From: Pseudomonadota bacterium
GTDB lineage: Bacteria; Pseudomonadota; Alphaproteobacteria; Reyranellales; Reyranellaceae
Direction: 5' to 3'
NCBI GenBank assembly: GCA_018240745.1
Contig: JAFEFF010000134.1
Location: 1 to 36,869, forward strand
DNA: 36,869 nt
Positions 6,935 to 15,535 of this stretch are shown piece after piece (the stretch's first letter is position 1; each line of letters begins with the position of its first letter). The notes beneath the pieces are model-generated. The model was not told the origin of the DNA and did not search any database. It worked only from the letters and a program-made list of their open reading frames with translations. The translations under genes were made by a program, and so were the position numbers.

Positions 6935-9551
6935 ATGCCGCATTGGCGGGCCGCTGCTCACGTGTCGAGGACGGCGGTCGCGCGAGCAGGGCCGGCCGGA
7001 CCAGCAGGGTGACCAGCAACTCCCAGCCGAGCGATATCATCAGCAAGCGGCCCATGCTGGCGGTGCCCGGATGACTCGATAGCCATAGCGCGCCGAAGGC
7101 CGTGGCGGTGGTCATGGCGCTGAACACGACGGCGCGCATCAGGCTCGACTGGAGCATCGCCGTTTCGCCGGCGCGCCAGGCCAGGACGAAATAGATGTTG
7201 AAGGCGACGCCGACGCCGAACAGGAGCGGCAAGGCGATGATGTTGGCGAAGTTCAGCGGCAGGTCCAGCGCGGCGCAGGTGGCGAAGGTCAGCAAGCCGC
7301 TCAGCATCACCGGGATCAGCGTCAGAACGACATCGCGCACCCGTCGCAGCACCAAAACGAGGATCACGGTGATCGAGGCGAGGGAGTACACGCCGGCCTC
7401 CAGGAACGCCCGGACCACGCTGTCGCCCGACGCCCTCGTGTCGATCGGCGCGCCGGTTGCGTCCGGCGCAACCTTCTGAACGGCCAGGGCGAACCGGCGC
7501 AGGGCTGCCTCGTCTTGGCTGCCGCGCGGCAGGACCTGGATGCGGGCGCGACCGTCCGCGGCGATCCAGTTGGCGACCAGTTGGCGCGGCAGGCTTTCGA
7601 GCGTGATGGGCCGCGCCCGCAGCATCGCCCGGATCTGATCGAGCAGCATCTCGAGCGGCGTGTCCACGGCCGATGCGGCTGCGGCGCGGACGTCGGGCGT
7701 CGCGGCCCGCGCCTTCTCCAACGCGTCAGCCAGACGGCGGGCCGCAGCCGCAGCGCGGTCGTCCGCCTCGTCCGCTGCCTGCCGAAGCGCCGTCGCGGTT
7801 GCGGACAGCGCCTCCTGCACGTCTGCATCCGACGGCGGCGTGCGCGGCGATACGGCGAGAACAGGTTCGAGGCGCCTGGTGGCATCGCCGATCAGCGCCA
7901 GCTTCTCCTGCTGTCCGGTCGGGACGAAGGTTGCAAGCGTCACCGTCCTGGAAACCTCGGGCAGAGCCGCAAGCCGAGGCGCCAGGCGCTGCGCTGCTTC
8001 CAGCGACTCGGCGAGCACATTGATCGCGTTGGGTGTCCACTCCGGATCGGCGGCCAGCGCGTCCAACGTCGTCATCGATTCGACAGTGCGGCTCTTCAGG
8101 TCGAGCGGATTGAAGTCGAAACGCAGGTGCGGCAGCAGGGCCAAAGAGCCGACCGCCGCCGCGAACGCCGCGGCAAGCACGGTGCGGCGGTGCCGCTGGA
8201 TGAACGCGTCCACGGGCGCCAGCATCGTAAAGCCTACCTCGGCCATTCCTCTGCCGGAGGGGCGCAGCACCATCAGGAGCGCCGGGAGAAGGACGATCGT
8301 CAGCACGAAGGCTACGATCATGCCCAGACCGGCGATCGCCCCGAGCTCCGCCACGCCGATGTAGGTCGTCGGCAGAAAGGAAAAGAAGCCGACGCTGATC
8401 GCCGCCGCGGAGAGGGCAAGCGCCGGTCCGACGCCGCTGCCGGCGGCAATCAGCGCGCCGGCAAGCTTGGGATGGGTGACGCGCTCGGCCCGACTGCGGA
8501 CGCTGAACTGGATGGTGAAGTCGACACCGAGGCCGACGAACAGCGGGATGAAGGCGACCGATATGAGATTGAAGCGGCCGATCACGAACAGGCCGATGGC
8601 TGCCGTGATCACCAGGCCGGTGAATGTCGTGATCAGCATGGCAATGACGGTGCGGGCGGAATGCACCGACAGCCACAGGATGACCAGCAGCGCCGCCACC
8701 ATGCCGCCCATGAGCGTATCGGCGTCCTGAGCCAGCGAGCCGAACTCCTCGTCCGCCAGCGGAACGGGGCCGGTGAGGCGCACGGTTACCCCATGGGCCG
8801 GATCGAGCCCCAAAGCGCGGGCGGTCGCGCGAATGGCGGTACTTGCGGCCCGACCCGGTTGCAGGTCGCCGAAGTTCAACACCGGCTTGACCAGGAGGAC
8901 GCGTCGCGTGTCCGGCGCGTCGGTGGATGCGTACATGAGGAGTCCTCGCCACGACAGGAAGGCGGGCTTTCCGTCGGCGGCCTGTTCGAACGCGCCAGCC
9001 AACGCCGTCATCTCGGGTTCGATGTCGGCGAGCTTCGCTTGTCCGTACGCCACGCCCTGCAGGCTGGCCGAGAGCGTGGCGAGCACGCCTCTAAGGCTCG
9101 GATCGGCCGCCAGCGACGCCAGCAATGGCTGCGCGCGCGTCAGGCTTTCGGTCGTCGCATGGACCTCAGCCAGCGGCAGCAGCAACAGGCCGTTTTGCGC
9201 GAAGAACGAACCACCTTGCGGTTGCTCCACGGTCTTGAAGAGCTGCGGCTTCGACCTCAGGGCATCGGTCAGCCGTGCGGCAGCGTGATCGGCCAGCTCC
9301 GGCGTCCTGCCCTCGATCACCACCATGGTGAGGCCCTCGAGCTGCGGGAACGCTGCCTGGAAGTCGAGGACGCGTTGCCGCCATTCGATCCTGGGCGAAA
9401 TCAGCTCTTCGGTATTGGCGGTCATTGTGAAATGACGCGCCGCGTAGGTTCCCGCGACCACTGTCAGCAGGATGGCGACGAGCACGACAACGACCGGATG
9501 ACGCGTGCTGACGGCAACGATACGGCCGATCAGCGGGATAGGACTGGACAA
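6900..9551 (-). CDS. hpnN: Hopanoid transporter HpnN (RND family)
   Basis: An RND-superfamily protein of 883 residues, the usual length for HpnN, which in Rhodopseudomonas moves hopanoids from the inner to the outer membrane. It has one N-terminal helix (residues 16-40), a large periplasmic loop, a helix bundle around 270-430 with the conserved GLGVDFTIQFSVRSRAE stretch, a second periplasmic loop with a coiled, Ala-rich part (about 575-640), and a second bundle near 730-860 with FGVGVAFNIYFVLAW. The start is a TTG at 9551 with GAGG seven nt upstream; the next in-frame Met is 42 residues further in and would cut the first helix. The gene is divergent from the diiron protein gene at 9695, with 143 bp between starts, and its end overlaps the preceding plus-strand gene by 35 bp. 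Confidence 0.9.
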   Translation of the reverse strand: MSSPIPLIGRIVAVSTRHPVVVVLVAILLTVVAGTYAARHFTMTANTEELISPRIEWRQRVLDFQAAFPQLEGLTMVVIEGRTPELADHAAARLTDALRSKPQLFKTVEQPQGGSFFAQNGLLLLPLAEVHATTESLTRAQPLLASLAADPSLRGVLATLSASLQGVAYGQAKLADIEPEMTALAGAFEQAADGKPAFLSWRGLLMYASTDAPDTRRVLLVKPVLNFGDLQPGRAASTAIRATARALGLDPAHGVTVRLTGPVPLADEEFGSLAQDADTLMGGMVAALLVILWLSVHSARTVIAMLITTFTGLVITAAIGLFVIGRFNLISVAFIPLFVGLGVDFTIQFSVRSRAERVTHPKLAGALIAAGSGVGPALALSAAAISVGFFSFLPTTYIGVAELGAIAGLGMIVAFVLTIVLLPALLMVLRPSGRGMAEVGFTMLAPVDAFIQRHRRTVLAAAFAAAVGSLALLPHLRFDFNPLDLKSRTVESMTTLDALAADPEWTPNAINVLAESLEAAQRLAPRLAALPEVSRTVTLATFVPTGQQEKLALIGDATRRLEPVLAVSPRTPPSDADVQEALSATATALRQAADEADDRAAAAARRLADALEKARAATPDVRAAAASAVDTPLEMLLDQIRAMLRARPITLESLPRQLVANWIAADGRARIQVLPRGSQDEAALRRFALAVQKVAPDATGAPIDTRASGDSVVRAFLEAGVYSLASITVILVLVLRRVRDVVLTLIPVMLSGLLTFATCAALDLPLNFANIIALPLLFGVGVAFNIYFVLAWRAGETAMLQSSLMRAVVFSAMTTATAFGALWLSSHPGTASMGRLLMISLGWELLVTLLVRPALLARPPSSTREQRPANAAFTMHRVARRSR

Positions 9552-9694
9552 GCAAAGCCTCGAGAGGGGGATACGGCAGAGTTGGTCGCAGGTTCGTGCG
9601 CCGGACCCGTCAAGCGTGGTTGACGGCGGTACTGTGAATGGACAAGACCAAACCGGCAGCCTTGAATGATGGTCGAGAAGCGAGGTGGGTTAGC

Positions 9695-10615
9695 ATGAAA
9701 ATCGGCTCGCAAGAACATCGCGATGCGTTCTGCGCGCACTTTATGCAGACCTACATCGAATACGACCCGAAGACCCTGCCCTGGCCCGAGTTGCAGCCGG
9801 CGGCGCTGGATCGCCTGCAATCCGTACCCTTCTGGGAGGAGGTTTTCTATACCGAGCGCCGCGCCGGGGCGATCGTTGCCGCCTTCACCGAGACCGTCGG
9901 CGACCCCGTCGTCAAGGAGGCGCTTGCCTTGCAGGGCGAGGAGGAAACACGGCACGCCAACCTGATCCGCGTGATGATCGACAAATATGGCCTCGATGTG
10001 CCGGAACGGCCGATGGAGGATCTCGGTCCAGATATCGCAACGCGCTTCAAGGACTTCGGATTCGGCGAGTGCCTCGATTCGTTCCTGGGTTTCGGTCTGT
10101 TCAAGATTGCCTGGCAAGCCGAGTTCCTGCCCCGGGAGATGCTTCAGATCTTCGAGACCCTGATGTTCGAGGAGACACGCCACATCGTCTTCTTCATCAA
10201 TTGGATGGCCTATACGGAGGCGCAGCGGGGATGGCTTGCCCGATCCGTCTCGCCGCTCACCAGCCTGCGTTACTACCTGCGTGCGCTGCGTCGCATGGCC
10301 GGTCTGGCGAATCGCGGCAAGCAGCTGAACGACGGCAAGAACTTCGCCGCCACCCAGGTCAGCATGTTCCTCGACGGATTCAATTTCCGGCGCTTCCTCG
10401 AAGATTGCTACGCGGAGAATGCCCGCCGCATGAGTGTTTTCGAACCGGAATTGCTGCGACCGAGTTTCCTGCCGCAGCTCGCCGCCGGCGCGCTCAAGGC
10501 ACTGCGCCTGTGGGCCGTGCGAGCGCAAGTCGAGCCCAACACGGTCGCGCTGCCTCCCATTGGCGGAGGCCGCTTGCCGGAGGGGGCGGCCCATCCCGTG
10601 CGAGCGGAGCAGTAG
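9695..10615 (+). CDS. Ferritin-like diiron protein A, hopanoid-cluster associated
   Basis: A 306-residue all-helical protein with the ligand pattern of ferritin-like/R2-like non-haem diiron enzymes. Counting from the ATG at 9695, candidates are Glu54 (TERR), Glu84 and His87 (EETRH), Glu125 (GECLDSF), Glu154 (FET), and Glu160 and His163 (EETRH). Two ExxH motifs plus carboxylates are what a mu-oxo diiron site needs, so an oxidase, hydroxylase or desaturase-type reaction is possible. It is clearly homologous to the protein encoded at 20605-21642, sharing the blocks WP-L, TE-R, EE-RH, ECxDSF-FGLF, FE and EE-RHI. The start at 9695 has a strong GAGGTGG site; an in-frame ATG at 9638 lacks one. It heads the plus-strand unit with ispH and hpnH and is divergent from hpnN. 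Substrate unknown; a hopanoid link is inferred from context only. Confidence 0.75.
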   Translation: MKIGSQEHRDAFCAHFMQTYIEYDPKTLPWPELQPAALDRLQSVPFWEEVFYTERRAGAIVAAFTETVGDPVVKEALALQGEEETRHANLIRVMIDKYGLDVPERPMEDLGPDIATRFKDFGFGECLDSFLGFGLFKIAWQAEFLPREMLQIFETLMFEETRHIVFFINWMAYTEAQRGWLARSVSPLTSLRYYLRALRRMAGLANRGKQLNDGKNFAATQVSMFLDGFNFRRFLEDCYAENARRMSVFEPELLRPSFLPQLAAGALKALRLWAVRAQVEPNTVALPPIGGGRLPEGAAHPVRAEQ

Positions 10616-10805
10616 CGGCCTTGGCCGAGGGCTCCTCGCCGAGGGTGCCAGCACGGTCACACTTCGTCCGATTTCGTGCAACCCGCCGAGGCTTGCATCC
10701 AACCGATGGCTATCGGAGTATGCGCCGCGGACGAGACCGCACACGAGATTGCCCGCGTCGAGCGGAGTTGATCTGGGGCGGCAAAGCCAGTTGGCAGATA
10801 TGCAA

Positions 10806-10834
10806 TTGCGACTGGGGGAAAAACTTCCCATCTA
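10806..10834 (+). promoter_or_regulatory. Candidate promoter for ispH-hpnH
   Basis: TTGCGA (10806-10811) and CATCTA (10829-10834) are separated by 17 bp in the 253-bp gap before ispH, about 35 bp ahead of its start. Part of the spacer forms a small inverted repeat (GGGAA AAAC TTCCC). The match to a sigma-70 promoter is fair at -35 and weak at -10. The rest of the gap shows no gene. Confidence 0.35.
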
Positions 10835-10868
10835 GACTGCGGTCCTGCCAACGGAAGGAAATATCTGG

Positions 10869-11837
10869 ATGCGGGTTCTTCTGGCTCAGCCTCGGGGCTT
10901 CTGCGCCGGCGTCGTGCGGGCAATTGACATCGTCAATCGCTCACTCGAGAAGTTTGGCCCCCCGGTCTACGTGCGCCACGAGATTGTCCACAATCGCCAT
11001 GTGGTCGAGACGCTCGAGCGCAAGGGAGCGGTGTTTGTCGAGGAGCTGGACGAAATCCCGGATGGCGCCGTGACGATCTTCAGTGCCCACGGTGTGGCCC
11101 AGTCGATCATCGACGAGGCCAGGGCGCGCGGCCTGCCCGTGCTCGATGCGACCTGTCCGCTGGTCACCAAGGTGCACATCCAGGGCAAGCGCTATGTCGC
11201 GCGCGGACGCAACTTGATTCTGATCGGCCACGCGGGGCATCCGGAGGTCGAGGGCACGATCGGGCAGGTCGGCGGGCCAGTCCACCTGGTGTCCACGGCC
11301 GAGGATGTGGCGCGCCTCGACATTCCCGACGACGCGCCGACGGCCTACGTCACTCAGACCACGCTCAGTGTCGACGACACCCGCGGCGTCATTGCGGCGC
11401 TGCAGGCGCGGTTCAGCGATCTGCAGGGCCCCGAAGTCGACGACATCTGCTATGCCACGCAACATCGGCAATCCGGCGTGCGGCAGCTCTGCGACGTGGT
11501 CGATCTGCTGCTGGTCGTGGGCAGCACGAACAGCTCGAACTCGAATCGCCTGCGCGAGATCGGCGTCGAGAACGGCATCCCGAGCTACCTGATGGCCAAC
11601 GGAAGCTCATTGGATCCGGCATGGCTTGCCGGCGTGGAGACGGTCGGCGTGACCGCCGGCGCCTCGGCGCCCGAGGAGCTCGTGGCCGATGTCATCGAGG
11701 CGCTGCGTCGGCATGGCCCGGTCGAGGTCGAGGAAATGGACGGTGTTCGCGAGACGCTCGAGTTCCGGTTGCCGAAGGAACTCCGCGAGCCCGGCGATAC
11801 GCCGGTCGTGGCGAATCGGGTCGTGGCGAATCAGTAG
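10869..11837 (+). CDS. ispH: 4-hydroxy-3-methylbut-2-enyl diphosphate reductase
   Basis: Last enzyme of the MEP pathway: a [4Fe-4S] reductase turning HMBPP into isopentenyl and dimethylallyl diphosphate in the cytosol. All key residues are present in 322 residues: cluster cysteines Cys12, Cys96 (DATCP) and Cys194 (DICYAT), substrate-binding His41, His74 and His124, catalytic Glu126, Thr165, and the SSNSNR stretch at 222-227. After Cys194 the usual TNRQ reads QHRQ, a small departure. The ATG has AAGGAA upstream. hpnH starts 9 bp after the stop codon, so the two are co-transcribed, placing precursor supply beside hopanoid side-chain synthesis. Whether it is the only ispH of the genome or a cluster-dedicated copy cannot be seen here. 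Confidence 0.95.
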   Translation: MRVLLAQPRGFCAGVVRAIDIVNRSLEKFGPPVYVRHEIVHNRHVVETLERKGAVFVEELDEIPDGAVTIFSAHGVAQSIIDEARARGLPVLDATCPLVTKVHIQGKRYVARGRNLILIGHAGHPEVEGTIGQVGGPVHLVSTAEDVARLDIPDDAPTAYVTQTTLSVDDTRGVIAALQARFSDLQGPEVDDICYATQHRQSGVRQLCDVVDLLLVVGSTNSSNSNRLREIGVENGIPSYLMANGSSLDPAWLAGVETVGVTAGASAPEELVADVIEALRRHGPVEVEEMDGVRETLEFRLPKELREPGDTPVVANRVVANQ

Positions 11838-11846
11838 GAGCAGGTC

Positions 11847-12995
11847 GTGGGAATTCCTTTGCTGCAGGCGGTGCGGATCGGCACCTATGTGCTGCGCCAG
11901 CATCTGGTCGGCCGCAAGCGCTACCCGCTGGTCCTCATGCTGGAGCCGCTGTTCCGCTGCAACCTGGCCTGCGCTGGCTGCGGCAAGATCGATTATCCCG
12001 ACGAGATCCTGAACCAGCGCCTGCCATACGACGAGTGCATGGCGGCAATCGACGAATGCGGCGCGCCGGTCGTGTCGATTGCCGGCGGCGAGCCTCTGCT
12101 TCACCGCGAGATGCCGCAGATCGTCAAGGGCTTCCTCGCGCGCAAGAAGTTCGTGATCCTGTGCACCAATGCGCTGTTGCTGGCCAAGAAGATCGACGAT
12201 TTCCAGCCGCATCCATCGTTCACCTGGTCGATCCATCTCGATGGCAACCAGGCAATGCACGACAAGTCGGTCTGCCAGCGCGGCGTCTACGACAAGGCGG
12301 TGGAGGCGATCCGGCTCGCCAAGTCGAGAGGGTTCCGCGTCAGCATCAATTGCACGCTGTTCAACGATGCCGATCCTGCGGCCGTCGCCGCCTTCTTCGA
12401 CGACATGAAGACGCTGGGGCTGGACGGTATCACGGTGTCGCCCGGCTACGCCTACGAGCGCGCACCCGACCAGCAGCACTTCCTCAATCGCAGCAAGACC
12501 AAGGAACTGTTCCGCGGCATCCTCGCGCGCGGCGAGGGGGGCCGGAAATGGCCGTTCAGCCAGTCGGTCATGTTCCTGAACTTCCTCGCCGGCAACGAGG
12601 CGTACCACTGCACGCCGTGGGGCAACCCGACGCGCACGGTGTTTGGTTGGCAGAGACCCTGCTACCTGCTCGGCGAAGGCTACGCCAAGACCTTCCGTGA
12701 GCTGATGGAAGGGACCGACTGGGATCGGTACGGCGTCGGGAATTACGAAAAGTGCGCCGACTGCATGGTGCATTCGGGCTTCGAAGCGTCGGCCGTGGCC
12801 GACATGATGCGCCATCCCCTCAAGGCGGTGTCCGTCGCCATGCGGGGCGTGCGCACCGACGGTCCGATGGCGAAGGACATCCCGCTCGACCGCCAGCGGC
12901 CAGCGGAGTTCGTATTCTCACGTCACGTCGAGAGCAAGCTGGCCGAGATCCGGACCGCAGAGTCCGGGTCCGAGCCGGCGCTGCCCGCGGAGTAG
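11847..12995 (+). CDS. hpnH: Adenosyl-hopene transferase HpnH (radical SAM)
   Basis: Radical SAM enzyme that couples the 5'-deoxyadenosyl radical to hopene (diploptene), giving adenosylhopane, the first step to extended C35 hopanoids. The 382-residue product has the radical SAM CxxxCxxC motif at Cys38, Cys42 and Cys45, a following SIAGGEPLL strand, and a C-terminal cysteine region (YEKCADCMVHSGFEASA) typical of HpnH. The start is GTG at 11847 with GGAG seven nt upstream, 9 bp after ispH. Its last 78 bp overlap the end of hpnG on the opposite strand, so the two side-chain enzymes are encoded convergently. Confidence 0.95.
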   Translation: MGIPLLQAVRIGTYVLRQHLVGRKRYPLVLMLEPLFRCNLACAGCGKIDYPDEILNQRLPYDECMAAIDECGAPVVSIAGGEPLLHREMPQIVKGFLARKKFVILCTNALLLAKKIDDFQPHPSFTWSIHLDGNQAMHDKSVCQRGVYDKAVEAIRLAKSRGFRVSINCTLFNDADPAAVAAFFDDMKTLGLDGITVSPGYAYERAPDQQHFLNRSKTKELFRGILARGEGGRKWPFSQSVMFLNFLAGNEAYHCTPWGNPTRTVFGWQRPCYLLGEGYAKTFRELMEGTDWDRYGVGNYEKCADCMVHSGFEASAVADMMRHPLKAVSVAMRGVRTDGPMAKDIPLDRQRPAEFVFSRHVESKLAEIRTAESGSEPALPAE

Positions 12996-13601
12996 CGATC
13001 CGAAGGCTTGCTTCGCGTCGCGGCCCGTTTGGATCAGCGCGGGAAGCTGCGCCGGGTGCGTCAGCAGGGAATACATCACCGATAGCAAATCCACTCGGCC
13101 GTCCGGCTTCATCGCGACGCGAGCCGCCGGCGGCAGCGTGCGATGCGCCGGATCGCAGACGACACGTGCCGCCGCGAAAGGCAGGCGATGGCGTTGCGCC
13201 ACGCGCGCCGCGATGTGCGACTCCATGTCGACCGCAAGCGCACCGGTCGAGCGATGCAGCTCGGCCTTCTCGCCTGACGCCGCGACGATCGCATCGACGC
13301 CAAGCATCAGGCCACGAGCCGCTTCGGGCAGCCGCGTGGCGAGGCGCGTCGTCCACGAGGCATCCGTCGACATCACCTTGCCGTCGGCGAGCACGCCATC
13401 GGCCAGCACCCAGTCGCCCGTACGCAATGCCGGGGCCAGGCCGCCCGCTATTCCGATGCTGATGATGCCGTGTGTCCTGGCGGCACGCGCCTCGAGCGAA
13501 GAATCGAGTCCCGCCTTGTCGCCGCCGCCTGCGATCGCCTCGACGCCCGGCCCGGCGACGATGCGCCGTTCGCGCTCCAGCCCGGTGACGGCGATGATCA
13601 T
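12918..13601 (-). CDS. hpnG: Adenosylhopane nucleosidase/phosphorylase HpnG
   Basis: Nucleoside phosphorylase-superfamily protein (227 residues) that removes adenine from adenosylhopane to give ribosylhopane. Visible family features are an N-terminal IIAVTGLERERRI strand, GIISIGIAGGLAPAL around residue 45-60, the ribose-binding motif LAVDMESH around 122-129, and the RVVCDPAHRTLPPAA block. The ATG at 13601 overlaps the shc stop codon as TGATG, implying translational coupling. It is the last gene of the minus-strand hpn operon. A GTG one codon upstream is possible but the ATG is preferred. Its 3' end lies 78 bp inside hpnH on the other strand. Confidence 0.9.
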   Translation of the reverse strand: MIIAVTGLERERRIVAGPGVEAIAGGGDKAGLDSSLEARAARTHGIISIGIAGGLAPALRTGDWVLADGVLADGKVMSTDASWTTRLATRLPEAARGLMLGVDAIVAASGEKAELHRSTGALAVDMESHIAARVAQRHRLPFAAARVVCDPAHRTLPPAARVAMKPDGRVDLLSVMYSLLTHPAQLPALIQTGRDAKQAFGSLLRGQRRLGPGLCGPDLGQLALDVT

Positions 13602-15535
13602 CACATGCCGTGCGCGACGCGCCGGGTGTTGGTGCGCTTGAGGTTGCGATAGCGCGCCAGCGCCCACAGCGGGAAGAACTTCGGATAGCCGTGATAGCGG
13701 AGATAGAACACGCGCGGAAAGCCGCCGCCCGTATAGGCATCCTGGGCCCAGAGCCCCGACTCGTCTTGCATCTTCTGCAGATAGGCGATCCCGCGCGCCG
13801 TGGCCGGATGATCCACGTGGCCCGCAGCCATCAGGCCAAGCAGCGCCCAGGCGGTCTGCGAGGCGTTGGAGGGCGCGGGCTCATAGCCGCGATAGTCGAG
13901 CTTGTAGCTGTCGCAATCCTCGCCCCAGCCACCGTCGGCATTCTGGATGGCGACCAGCCAGTCCACGGCCTTCGCGACGACCGACGCCGTCGGCGGCACG
14001 CCGGCCGCGTTCAGCGCGCAGAGCGCCGACCAGGTGCCGTAGATGTAGTTCACGCCCCACCGGCCGAACCAGCTCCCATCCGCCATCTGCTCGCGTTCGA
14101 GATAGCCGATGGCGGCCTTCATCCGCGCACTGTCGGCGGGCTCGCCGAGCTGCGCCAGCATGCCGATGCAGCGGGCACTCACGTCGGCGGTCGGCGGGTC
14201 GAGCAGGGCGCCGTGATCGGCAAACGGGATGTTGTTCAGGTAAAGGTCGGTGTTGTCGACGTCGAAGGCGGCCCATCCGCCGTTGGCGCTTTGCATGCCG
14301 GCGGTCCACTCGATGCCGCGGTCGATGGCATCGTCGTAGGCGTGGTCGGCCGCGAAGTCTCGGCGGGCGCGGTCCATCGCCATGACCACGACCGCCGTGT
14401 CGTCGAGATCGGGATAGTGGGCGTTGCGATACTGGAAGGCCCAGCCGCCTGGACGCAGCAGCGGCCGGCGGCCGGCCCAATCGCCCTTCACCTCCCGCTC
14501 CTGCAACGGTGCCAGCCAGTCGAGGGCGCGCCGGACGGCAGCGACTGCATTCTTGTCGCCCGTCTCCATCAGGGTGTGCGCAACGAGGGCGGTATCCCAC
14601 ACCGGCGAAACGCAGGGCTGGCAGTAGGCCTCGTCCGCCCGCACGACCAGGAGCTTGTCGAGGGCACGGCGGGCGATCGCGCGTTCAGGATGATCGGGCG
14701 GGTCCCCGAGCGCGTCATACATCATCACGGCGTTGGCCATGGCGGGATAGATGGCGCCCAGCCCATCCTCGCCATTCAGCCGTTCGGTCACGAAGCTTCT
14801 GCAGCGGTCGATGGCGCGTTGGCGCAACGTCCTCGGCCAGAACGGCTCGACCACCTTCAGGACGCGATCCAGCCCGTTGAAGAACATCGCCCAGCTGCGC
14901 TTCTGATGAGTGGGAGGTTTGGGCGGCAGACGATCCGATGGAAGAAGAAGCTCGGAGATGCGCACGCCGCGCGGATTGCGAGCACGGACCTTCAGAGCCG
15001 CCAGCACCAGCAATGGCACCATCACGGTGCGCGCCCAATAGGACATGCGCGACAAGTGGATCGGGAACCAGCGCGGCAAGAGGATCAGCTCCACCGGGAT
15101 GGTAGGCACATCGTTCCAGGACAGCTCGCCGAACTGCGCCAGCAGGATGCGCGTGAAGACGTTGGCACGCAGCAGGCCGCCCCGCGCTACGATCGCCGCG
15201 CGGGCCCTCACCATGTGCGCGGCATGAGGGTCGTCGCCGATCATCTTCAGACAGAAGTAGGCTTTCACGGTTGCGCTGATGTCGAAGGCGCCGCCGTGGA
15301 ACAATGGCCAGCCGCCGTGCTCGCCCTGGATGCGGCGGAGATAGACGCCGATCCTGCGTTCCAACTCCAGATCGTCCGGTTCGCCGAGATAGTGGCGCAG
15401 CAGGACATATTCAGAGGGAATGGTCGCGTCCGCCTCGAGCTCGAAAACCCAATGGCCGTCGCCGCGCTGCTGCTCGATCAGCGCCCGCGTTGCCCGGCTT
15501 ATGGCTGGTGCGAGATCGTCGGGATCGAAGGTCAT
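13601..15535 (-). CDS. shc: Squalene-hopene cyclase
   Basis: Class II triterpene cyclase (also called HpnF) that converts squalene to hopene and hopanol at the membrane. The 644-residue length is normal. The acid catalytic motif DLDDTA is at residues 376-381, and several QW repeats are seen, for example GGWAAF, GSWFGRWG and GGWGEDCDSY near the C-terminus, and GHWVFEL at the N-terminus. The substrate-channel region around IHLSRMSYWART is also present. The start ATG at 15535 overlaps the hpnE stop as ATGA. The end overlaps the hpnG start by one base. It sits in the order expected after hpnC-D-E, which make its squalene substrate. Confidence 0.97.
   Translation of the reverse strand: MTFDPDDLAPAISRATRALIEQQRGDGHWVFELEADATIPSEYVLLRHYLGEPDDLELERRIGVYLRRIQGEHGGWPLFHGGAFDISATVKAYFCLKMIGDDPHAAHMVRARAAIVARGGLLRANVFTRILLAQFGELSWNDVPTIPVELILLPRWFPIHLSRMSYWARTVMVPLLVLAALKVRARNPRGVRISELLLPSDRLPPKPPTHQKRSWAMFFNGLDRVLKVVEPFWPRTLRQRAIDRCRSFVTERLNGEDGLGAIYPAMANAVMMYDALGDPPDHPERAIARRALDKLLVVRADEAYCQPCVSPVWDTALVAHTLMETGDKNAVAAVRRALDWLAPLQEREVKGDWAGRRPLLRPGGWAFQYRNAHYPDLDDTAVVVMAMDRARRDFAADHAYDDAIDRGIEWTAGMQSANGGWAAFDVDNTDLYLNNIPFADHGALLDPPTADVSARCIGMLAQLGEPADSARMKAAIGYLEREQMADGSWFGRWGVNYIYGTWSALCALNAAGVPPTASVVAKAVDWLVAIQNADGGWGEDCDSYKLDYRGYEPAPSNASQTAWALLGLMAAGHVDHPATARGIAYLQKMQDESGLWAQDAYTGGGFPRVFYLRYHGYPKFFPLWALARYRNLKRTNTRRVAHGM

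Noticed and set aside
7515..9623. 702-residue open frame opposite hpnN
   Set aside because: Composition is extremely rich in Arg, Gln and Gly with no motif; hpnN on the other strand is fully supported.
10816..10829. Small inverted repeat upstream of ispH considered as a regulator site or riboswitch
   Set aside because: Arms are only 5 bp with a 4-bp A-rich centre and no riboswitch-like structure is visible; kept only as a note in the promoter entry.
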